From SCUN01 sp964355365 (GTDB lineage Bacteria > Acidobacteriota > Vicinamibacteria > Vicinamibacterales > SCN-69-37): a stretch of DNA of 22,270 nt. The DNA is taken from positions 1 to 22,270 of the forward strand of contig CAYHEX010000031.1 of NCBI GenBank assembly GCA_964355365.1. Direction: 5' to 3'. The translations under genes were made by a program, and so were the position numbers. The notes below the pieces were generated by a model that saw only the letters and a program-made list of their open reading frames with translations, was not told the DNA's origin and made no database searches. Position 1 is the first letter of the stretch, and every line of letters begins with the position of its first letter. This document shows, one piece after another, positions 6,616-13,227 of the stretch.

Positions 6616-9168
6616 CTACTCCGCCCGCAGCGTCCCGAGCGGCTTTCGCACCAGCACGTCAAGACTCGCGGCGAGCCCAACCACGGCTACCAGCAACGTC
6701 GTGCCAATCACGCCCACGACGAGCACCGCGGGCGAGGGGTGCCACGCGATGTCGAGCAGTTCGCGGCTGACGGCATACGACAACCCCAGCGCGCCGACGG
6801 CGCCCAGGAGACCCGCGAGCGCCCCGAGCACGCCATATTCGATGGCCACCATCGACGCGAGGCGCCACGTGCCGGCGCCCAACGTGCGGTAGATCGCCGC
6901 GTCATAGACGCGCTGAAACTTCGTCATGGCCACGGCGCCGATCAGAATCAGGACGCCGCTGACGAGCATGACCGTGCCGACGATCGTCACACCCAGCGTG
7001 ACGTTGCCCAGCACGTCCTGGATCGTGCGCAACACGTCGCGCACGTCGATCGACGATACGTTCGGATAGCGCATCGCCAGGTCGCGCTGCAACCCGGCAC
7101 GCGACGCCGCGTCCCCGGCGCCGAGGATGAACCCCAGATACGAATGCGGCGCCCGCTCGATCGCCCCTGGGCGGAACACGAACATGAACCCGCCGTTCTG
7201 CGTGTTGTCCCAGGTGACGTTGCGAATGCTCGTCACGCGCGCGCGGATCACCCGGCCCGCCAGATCGAATCGGATCTCGTCGCCGATGTCGAGGTCGTGC
7301 TGATCGTGCAGGCTCTGCTCGATCGAGACCTCAGCGTCCAGTCCATCCGACGTGCCGGTGGCGGGCAACGCATCACGCCAGAACGTGCCGGCGGTAATGC
7401 GTTCGTTGTCCTCCAGCGTGTTGCGATACGTGATGCCGTACTCCCGGCCGAGCGACCCCTGCTCCCGAATATCGAGTGTCGTGTTCATCTGCACGCGTCG
7501 GCCCGAGACGCCCACGATCCGTGCGCGCATCATCGGAATCATGCGCGGCGGCTGCGCAGCGTACTGACTCACCAGCGCCGTGACGCCGTCCACCTGGTCC
7601 GTCTGCACGTCGATCAGCACGACGTCCGGGGAATTCCTGCCAGACTCCACGGAGAACTCCGTGAGCAGGTTCGCCTGCACGACGCGAATCGCCAGGATGA
7701 AGAACGCCCCCAATCCGACGGCCATCAGGATCACGCGTGTTTGGTTGCCGGGCCGGCCCAGACTCACCATCGCGTGGCGGAGCGAGAACCGGGTGGAGCG
7801 CGTGAGCGGTTTCACCCCCCGCACCAGCGCTGCGCTGGCCAGATGCAGCACCAGCGCGACCGCGCCGAGGCCGGCCGACACGTACGCGCCCGACGTGAGC
7901 GATCCGGCCTGCCACACAGCCACGGCTGCGAGTGCGATTCCAATCAGACCGGCCACCGCCATCGAGCGCCAATCGCGCGAGCCTGCCGTCGTCGCGGTGT
8001 CGGCACGCATCAGCAGCAATGGCTTCACGCGACGGATCTCCATGAGCGGCACGAGCGCGAACAGCAGCGCCACGAGCAGGCCCACGGCACTGCCCTGCAG
8101 CACCGCCGACCAGGTCAGGTGCACGGACGGCACATTCAACGCCGTCAGCACCGCTTGCGGCACGGCGGCCAACGCGATTGCGCTCAGACCGGCGCCCATC
8201 GCGCAGCCGGTCGCCCCCAGCACGAGAATCTGCAGCACGTAGGTGCCCAGCACTTGTCCGTTCGACGCGCCCACACACTTGAGCACCGCGATGGCTTTCA
8301 GCTTCTGTTGCACGAACACGCGCGTGACGCTCCACACGCCGATGCCGCCCAGAACCACGATCGCAAAGCCCACGAGACTCAGGTAGTTTTCGCCGACCGT
8401 GAGCGCGCGCCCCAACCGATCCTGCAGGGTGCGCCACGAATTGACGCTGGTCGTGGATCGCTGAAACACGTCGCGCAGCGCCTTCGTGGCCGCGTCCGTG
8501 CCGGCGTCATCCATCTTCAGCAGCAACTGGTGGGTGGCGCGGCTGCCGAAGCCCAGCACCGGCAACGCCCGCAGCGCCGCGATATCGATATACACACGCG
8601 GCCCGAACGCCACGCCGCCGCTGCGCTGCACCTTCTCGCTGGTCAGAATGTCGCGGATCACGAACGGCGTCCCCGCCAGCACCACCGTGTCGCCAACCGC
8701 CACGCCCAGTTGCGCCAGCACGTCGGGCTGCACAATCGCGCCGCGATTCTCGAGCAGCGCGTGCGAGTACGGGCGGCCGCTGGCCAACGTCATGGCACCG
8801 TAAAACGGGTACTGCGCATCCACGCCGCGCAACTCGGCCATCCGCGCCGTGGCCAGCCCCACTCCCTCGGCGGGCCGCATCATCGTCATGGTCTGCACGA
8901 CTTCCGCACGCGCGAGCACGGGCGCCTGCCGCAGTATCTGTTCGAGGCTCGCGGTGGCGGCGCCATCGAGCGGTCGCGGGGATTGCACCACGATGTCGGC
9001 GCCGATGAGGCTTCGCGCCTCACGCGTCATCGTGTCGCGCACGTTCTGGATGACGCTCCTGAGCGCGATGATGGCCGCGACACCGATGGCGACGCAGAGA
9101 AAGAAAAAGACGAGGCGAATCCATGACGAGCGCATCTCGCGCCACGCCATGCGAAAGACGAACCTCAC
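6616..9168 (-). CDS. ybbP: YbbP-like FtsX-family ABC transporter permease
   Basis: The 850-residue membrane protein begins with an amphipathic segment and a first membrane helix (~residues 17-37, LVFFFLCVAIGVAAIIAL). A periplasmic domain of about 220 residues (MacB-PCD-like) follows, then an FtsX core with helices around LVGFAIVVLGGIGVW and the coupling segment KLKAIAVLKCVGAS. A second membrane/periplasmic/FtsX half ends with YDAAIYRTLGAG and the tail LDVLVRKPLGTLRAE. This duplicated plan and length match E. coli YbbP (about 800 residues). With YbbA it forms an ABC complex of uncertain substrate, probably moving lipid or lipoprotein material rather than importing solutes. The start is GTG at 9168, and GTGA overlaps the ybbA stop, indicating coupling. 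Confidence 0.9.
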   Translation of the reverse strand: MRFVFRMAWREMRSSWIRLVFFFLCVAIGVAAIIALRSVIQNVRDTMTREARSLIGADIVVQSPRPLDGAATASLEQILRQAPVLARAEVVQTMTMMRPAEGVGLATARMAELRGVDAQYPFYGAMTLASGRPYSHALLENRGAIVQPDVLAQLGVAVGDTVVLAGTPFVIRDILTSEKVQRSGGVAFGPRVYIDIAALRALPVLGFGSRATHQLLLKMDDAGTDAATKALRDVFQRSTTSVNSWRTLQDRLGRALTVGENYLSLVGFAIVVLGGIGVWSVTRVFVQQKLKAIAVLKCVGASNGQVLGTYVLQILVLGATGCAMGAGLSAIALAAVPQAVLTALNVPSVHLTWSAVLQGSAVGLLVALLFALVPLMEIRRVKPLLLMRADTATTAGSRDWRSMAVAGLIGIALAAVAVWQAGSLTSGAYVSAGLGAVALVLHLASAALVRGVKPLTRSTRFSLRHAMVSLGRPGNQTRVILMAVGLGAFFILAIRVVQANLLTEFSVESGRNSPDVVLIDVQTDQVDGVTALVSQYAAQPPRMIPMMRARIVGVSGRRVQMNTTLDIREQGSLGREYGITYRNTLEDNERITAGTFWRDALPATGTSDGLDAEVSIEQSLHDQHDLDIGDEIRFDLAGRVIRARVTSIRNVTWDNTQNGGFMFVFRPGAIERAPHSYLGFILGAGDAASRAGLQRDLAMRYPNVSSIDVRDVLRTIQDVLGNVTLGVTIVGTVMLVSGVLILIGAVAMTKFQRVYDAAIYRTLGAGTWRLASMVAIEYGVLGALAGLLGAVGALGLSYAVSRELLDIAWHPSPAVLVVGVIGTTLLVAVVGLAASLDVLVRKPLGTLRAE

Positions 9169-9842
9169 GCGGGCGCCACCACGTCGCTGACGACATGGCC
9201 GTCGCGCAGACGGACGGTGCGATCCGCGCGCGCAGCGAGCTCCAGATCGTGCGTGACCAGGACGAGCGTGCGGCCGTGGCGGCGATTCACGTCCATCAAC
9301 AGATCGATCACCTGCTGCCCCGTCGTGCTGTCGAGATTCCCGGTCGGCTCGTCAGCGAGCAAGATCGGTGGATCGTTCGCGAGCGCGCGGGCGAGGGCGA
9401 CGCGCTGCTGCTCGCCGCCGGACAACTGCGACGGATAGTGATGACCGCGGCCCGTGAGGCCCACCTCATCGATGAGCGCCTGCGCGGTCGCGCGTGCGTC
9501 GGCGCGTCCGGCGATCTCCATCGGCACCATCACGTTCTCGAGGGCCGTCAGCGACGGAATCAGATGGAAGAACTGAAAGACGATGCCGACCTTGGCGCCG
9601 CGGAGGCGGGCGAGACGCTCTTCATCGAGGGCGGTGATGTCGTCGCCGTCGAGCAGGATGCGGCCGGTTGTCGGCGAGTCGAGACCGGCGATCAGGCCCA
9701 GCAGCGTGGACTTGCCGCTGCCGGACGCGCCCGTAATCGCCACGGACTGTCCGCGCGGGATGGTCAGCGAGGTCGACTTCAGAATGGTCAGCTGGCCCGC
9801 GCCGCTGGTCACGGTGCGAGAGACATCCACGAGTTGGATCAT
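9165..9842 (-). CDS. ybbA: YbbA-like ABC transporter ATPase
   Basis: The 225-residue nucleotide-binding subunit is of the LolD/MacB-ATPase type. All motifs are intact: Walker A GASGSGKST (residues 38-46), Q-loop Gln90 in VFQFFHLIPSLTALENV, signature LSGGEQQR (140-147), Walker B LLADEP with Glu165, D-loop GNLDS, and switch His198 in VTHD. The FFHLIPSLTALENV segment is typical of the export subfamily that pairs with FtsX-type permeases. The stop overlaps the permease start by four bases, and the ATG follows the esterase stop with no gap. The product should bind the YbbP-like permease at the inner membrane and power it by ATP hydrolysis. Confidence 0.93.
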   Translation of the reverse strand: MIQLVDVSRTVTSGAGQLTILKSTSLTIPRGQSVAITGASGSGKSTLLGLIAGLDSPTTGRILLDGDDITALDEERLARLRGAKVGIVFQFFHLIPSLTALENVMVPMEIAGRADARATAQALIDEVGLTGRGHHYPSQLSGGEQQRVALARALANDPPILLADEPTGNLDSTTGQQVIDLLMDVNRRHGRTLVLVTHDLELAARADRTVRLRDGHVVSDVVAPA

Positions 9843-10571
9843 CTATTGCCCGCCCGACGAGCGGCTCACGACGTCGTCGACCATCGGTTTCAGGAACTCG
9901 TAGAGACGGTTCGCGATGATCTGCTGGCCGGCGGCGGTCGGATGAATGCCATCGGCCTGATTGAGGTTGGCATCACCGGCCACGCCGTCGAGCAGAAACG
10001 GCATCAGCTTGATGCCGGGGTATTCGCGCTTCAGCGCCGAGAACACCGAGCGAAACGCCGTCGCGTAATCCTCACCGAGATTCGGCGGCGCTTCCATGCC
10101 GGCGAGGAGGACGTCCACACCTTTTGCGGAGGCCTTGTCGATGATGCCTGCGATGTTGTCGTGCATGGACTTCGGTGAGATGCCGCGAAGGGCATCGTTG
10201 CCGCCCACCGCCACGATCAGCAACCGGACGTTGGGGTCGAGCACCCAGTCGACGCGCCGAAGCGCGGTCGCCGACGTGTCGCCGGACTCGCCGGCGTTGA
10301 CCACGTCCCACGCGTAGCCCTCTGCCTCCATCTTGGCCTGCAGCAACGCGGGATACGCTTCGATCTGAAACACGCCGAGTCCGGCCGTGATGCTGTCCCC
10401 GAGGGCCATCACCTTGAGGCGGGCCGGCGGCTCGGTATCGAGGGGCGGCAGCCCCTTCTTCTCTTCAACGACCTTGCTGACGGCGGCTGACTTCGGAAAC
10501 CACCCGCAGCCCGCGACGACGGTCAGGGCCACGACGCTCGCGGCCACCCCGGCGCATTTGATCCACTTCAT
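9843..10571 (-). CDS. tesA: TesA-like SGNH/GDSL esterase, predicted lipoprotein
   Basis: The 242-residue hydrolase carries the SGNH blocks: ALGDSITAG with nucleophile Ser60, ESGDTS with oxyanion Gly97, GGND with Asn125, and DGIHPT with Asp207 and His210. Spacing follows E. coli TesA, a lysophospholipase/thioesterase/arylesterase. Unlike TesA, which is soluble in the periplasm, this protein has a type II signal (VVALTVVAGC, lipobox Cys22), so it should be membrane-anchored. About 30 extra residues link the lipid anchor to the catalytic domain. It sits directly before ybbA/ybbP on the same strand, whereas in E. coli tesA is divergent from ybbA. The association supports a role in lipid or acyl-ester turnover linked to that transporter. 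The ATG overlaps the stop of the preceding small gene (ATGA). Confidence 0.9.
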   Translation of the reverse strand: MKWIKCAGVAASVVALTVVAGCGWFPKSAAVSKVVEEKKGLPPLDTEPPARLKVMALGDSITAGLGVFQIEAYPALLQAKMEAEGYAWDVVNAGESGDTSATALRRVDWVLDPNVRLLIVAVGGNDALRGISPKSMHDNIAGIIDKASAKGVDVLLAGMEAPPNLGEDYATAFRSVFSALKREYPGIKLMPFLLDGVAGDANLNQADGIHPTAAGQQIIANRLYEFLKPMVDDVVSRSSGGQ

Positions 10572-10801
10572 GGCGTCTCCAGCTGCGCAGTGAGCGCGGC
10601 GATTGCCTGCTCCAACATCGCGCGATGAGCCGTCGTGCGCGCCTTGGTCAAGTCGTCCTTCGCGCGCATCAGGGCCAGCTCAAGTGTTCGACGTGCGGCG
10701 GCGGCCGCAGGATCCCCGACTTCCGTCTGCCGGTCGGCGCCCCGCGACTCGCGGTCTGCCTGCTGCGATTCCACCTGCTTGCTCTCGAACCCACGGGCCA
10801 T
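10568..10801 (-). CDS. Small charged helical protein, function unknown
   Basis: The 77-residue product from ATG at 10801 has a Gln/Arg/Asp-rich N-terminus and a C-terminal heptad-like helix (residues ~38-75: RRTLELALMRAKDDLTKA...AMLEQAIAALTAQLE), likely a coiled coil. It has no signal peptide and no cysteines. I recognise no family. A longer version from ATG 10828 (86 residues) is possible but would overlap the divergent permease start at 10822. The stop overlaps the tesA ATG by four bases, typical of genuine coupled genes; the coding assignment rests mainly on this and on the helical pattern. It is the first gene of the esterase/transporter operon. Confidence 0.55.
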   Translation of the reverse strand: MARGFESKQVESQQADRESRGADRQTEVGDPAAAAARRTLELALMRAKDDLTKARTTAHRAMLEQAIAALTAQLETP

Positions 10802-10821
10802 CGATACATTATGCTCTTGCC

Positions 10822-12141
10822 GTGTCATTCAAACGTGCGCTCGGCCCGTTCGACGCCACCATGGTCGTGATCGGCGGCATCATCGGATCCGGCATCTTCA
10901 TCAACCCGTATCTGGTGGCTCGCGCGCTGGATACGCCCTGGCTCATCCTGGCCGCCTGGACGGCGGGCGGCGCCATTGCGCTGGCCGGCGCCTTCGCGTA
11001 CGCCGAGCTCGGCCAACGCATGCCGCAAGCCGGTGGGCAGTATGTCTACCTCTCCCGCGCGTGGCATCCCCTGGTGGGCTTCCTCTACGGATGGGCGCTG
11101 ATCTTCATGATCGAGACCGGCGCGATGGCGGCCGTGGCCATTGCGTTCGCGCAGTACGCCTTGCGCCTGGCCGGACAGCCGGACACGGCGGTGACGATCG
11201 TCGCGATCGCGGCCATCGTGCTGCTGTCGGCAATCAACTACGTCGGCGTCACGCCAGGCAGCCGCGTGCTCAACGTGTTCGTGCTGCTGAAGATGGGCGC
11301 GCTGGCGATCATCATCGCGCTCGCGCTCTGGGGGCCGTCGGCGCCCGAGTGGCTCTCGATCGGCCGCATCGATTCGACGCCGTCGGGTGCGCTCGCGTTC
11401 GGCGCGGCGCTCATTCCGATTCTGTTCGCGTACGGCGGCTGGCAGAACGCCAACTACGTCGCGGAAGAGATGCGCGACCCCGAGCGGCAATTGCCGCGCG
11501 CGCTGATCATTGGCACGGCCCTCGTCGTGCTCGTGTATCTGCTCGCCAACGTCGCGTATCTGCGCACGCTCGGTCTGCCCGGCCTGGCCGCCACCGAGAC
11601 GCCGGCCGCCGACGCGGCCGCTCGCTGGCTCGGAGCCGGCGGCGCCCGATTCGTGGCCGCCGCCATCGCGATCTCCACGTTCGGCTTCCTCGATCTCGCC
11701 ATCCTGGCGCCAACACGCGTCTACTACGCGATGGCGAATGACGGCGCGTTCTTTCCATCGCTCGCCAAGCTGCATCCCCGGTTCCAGACGCCGGGTGCTG
11801 CCATCGTCCTGCAGTCGTTCTGGGCGATCGTGCTCGTGCTCACCGGCAAGTACGGCGACCTGCTCAACACGGTGGTGTTTGCCGACTGGATCTTCTTCGG
11901 GCTCACGGTCGCGGGGCTCTTCATGCTTCGTCGCTCTCTCGGCACACCACAGGGATTCACCACGCCGGGGTATCCGTGGCTGCCGGCGATGTTCGTGATG
12001 ATCTCCCTCGCCGTCGTCATCAGCGTCGTGCTCGAGGCGCCGCTGCGCGCGGCCGCGGGCGCCGGTCTGCTGGCGCTCGGCGTGCCGGTGTATTTTCTCT
12101 TCAAACGATCCACCTCACAGAAAGCGGCAACGCGTGGCTGA
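10822..12141 (+). CDS. APC-superfamily amino-acid permease (LAT/basic-amino-acid-antiporter type)
   Basis: The 439-residue inner-membrane transporter has about 12 hydrophobic segments. The first has the APC unwound-helix motif GGIIGSGIF (residues ~16-24), which binds the substrate's amino and carboxyl groups. Further family marks are FAYAELGQRMPQAGGQYVYL at the helix 2/3 loop, INYVG, and helix 6 IPILFAYGGWQNANYVAEEM with RDPERQLPRA, as in LAT-type exchangers. The substrate cannot be fixed. GTG at 10822 is the only start that keeps the helix 1 region; a TACATT box is 11 bases upstream. The gene overlaps the next by 8 bases (GTGGCTGA), tying uptake to the aminotransferase that follows. Confidence 0.92.
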   Translation: MSFKRALGPFDATMVVIGGIIGSGIFINPYLVARALDTPWLILAAWTAGGAIALAGAFAYAELGQRMPQAGGQYVYLSRAWHPLVGFLYGWALIFMIETGAMAAVAIAFAQYALRLAGQPDTAVTIVAIAAIVLLSAINYVGVTPGSRVLNVFVLLKMGALAIIIALALWGPSAPEWLSIGRIDSTPSGALAFGAALIPILFAYGGWQNANYVAEEMRDPERQLPRALIIGTALVVLVYLLANVAYLRTLGLPGLAATETPAADAAARWLGAGGARFVAAAIAISTFGFLDLAILAPTRVYYAMANDGAFFPSLAKLHPRFQTPGAAIVLQSFWAIVLVLTGKYGDLLNTVVFADWIFFGLTVAGLFMLRRSLGTPQGFTTPGYPWLPAMFVMISLAVVISVVLEAPLRAAAGAGLLALGVPVYFLFKRSTSQKAATRG

Positions 12142-13225
12142 GATTCTGGCCCCCTACATGCACTGGGCGAAGACCCGCCCGGTCACCGAATTCGATCTGG
12201 CCGCCAGCAACATGCTGGCGTGTTCGCTGGATGACCTGCCCGGTGCGTGCGACGCGCTCGAACTGACGGCGAAGAATGACGAAGGCTACGCGCCGTTGGC
12301 CGAGGCGATCGCCGCGCAGTACGGCGTGACCGCCGACCGCGTGGTGCACGCCATCGGTTGTTCCGGCGCCAACTTCCTCGTCATCGCCGCGCATGTGCGC
12401 GCCGGCGACGCCGTGTTGATGGAAACGCCCGGCTACGACCCGCTGGCGGGCGCCTGTCGGCTGCTCGGCGCGACGGTCCATCACTTCGAGCGCCGCGCCA
12501 CCGATGGCTTTGCGATCAACACCGCGGCGATGCGCCGCGCGCTGACGCCCGTTACGCGCCTGGCGATCATCACCTCGCCGCACAATCCGAGTGGCGCGAC
12601 GCTCGATCTGGCGTCCCTGCAGGCGCTGGATACGTTTTCGGCCGAGACCGGCGTCACGGTATTGATCGACGAGGCCTACCTCGACATCACGCGACTGCTG
12701 CAATCCGATCCTTCACGGTTTCCCCGTGCGGCGGCGGTGAGCACCCGACTGATCTCCACCAGCAGTCTCACGAAGTCGTATGGCCTCAACGGCCTCCGCT
12801 GCGGCTGGGCCGTCGTGCCTCCGGGCGTGGCGGAACGGCTGCGTCGCGTGCGGGACGTGATCGACGGCGTCGGTTCGGCGCCCGTCGACCGGCTCGCGAC
12901 GCTCGCGTTCGCGCATTTGCCGGCGCTCGGCGAACGCGCGCGACGGCACGTCAGCCACAACCTCGCGCTCGTGCGCGCGTTTCTGGACGCACACCCGTCG
13001 CTCGAACTGCTGGTGCCCCTCCACGCGACGATTCTCTTTCCACGCCTCGCCGGCATCGCCGACGCCGGCGATCTGGTCGACCGCGCCGCACGGACGCACG
13101 GTGTCACCGTGGCGCCCGGGCGGTTCTTCGACGCGCCGGCGCACCTGCGCGTGAGCGTGGCGGGCGCCACTCCGAACCTGACGGGTGGGCTCGCGCGACT
13201 GGCCGACGCTCTCGCGAAGGGGTGA
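12134..13225 (+). CDS. PLP-dependent aminotransferase, class I/II fold
   Basis: A 363-residue fold-type I enzyme. PLP contacts are visible: SPHNPSG with Asn151, DEAYLD with Asp179 and Tyr182, the Schiff-base Lys214 in SSLTKSYGLNGLRCGWA with phosphate-contacting Arg222, and a C-terminal LRVSVAG with the Arg that usually binds the substrate carboxylate. The GCSGANFLVI segment at ~75-84 is the usual cofactor-contact loop. The N-terminal arm is short and the protein is slightly smaller than aspartate aminotransferases (about 390-400), as in MalY/histidinol-phosphate-like or small deviant aminotransferases. The amino donor is unknown. It is coupled to the upstream amino-acid permease and is two bases from the hybrid kinase gene. 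Confidence 0.88.
   Translation: MAEILAPYMHWAKTRPVTEFDLAASNMLACSLDDLPGACDALELTAKNDEGYAPLAEAIAAQYGVTADRVVHAIGCSGANFLVIAAHVRAGDAVLMETPGYDPLAGACRLLGATVHHFERRATDGFAINTAAMRRALTPVTRLAIITSPHNPSGATLDLASLQALDTFSAETGVTVLIDEAYLDITRLLQSDPSRFPRAAAVSTRLISTSSLTKSYGLNGLRCGWAVVPPGVAERLRRVRDVIDGVGSAPVDRLATLAFAHLPALGERARRHVSHNLALVRAFLDAHPSLELLVPLHATILFPRLAGIADAGDLVDRAARTHGVTVAPGRFFDAPAHLRVSVAGATPNLTGGLARLADALAKG
13217..13222 (+). promoter_or_regulatory. Ribosome binding site of the hybrid kinase gene
   Basis: AAGGGG lies 5 bases before ATG 13228, inside the end of the aminotransferase gene. It favours ATG 13228 over the in-frame GTG at 13222. Confidence 0.7.
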
Positions 13226-13227
13226 CG

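Noticed and set aside
6544..9126. Long plus-strand open frame of 860 codons antisense to the YbbP-like permease gene
   Set aside because: It is rich in Arg/His/Gln with no hydrophobic pattern or motif, as expected for the antisense of a GC-rich gene with strong third-position bias. The minus-strand frame has clear FtsX-type features.
10828..10830. Alternative 86-residue start of the small helical gene
   Set aside because: It would overlap the divergent permease start; ATG 10801 is adequate, though the choice is not proven.
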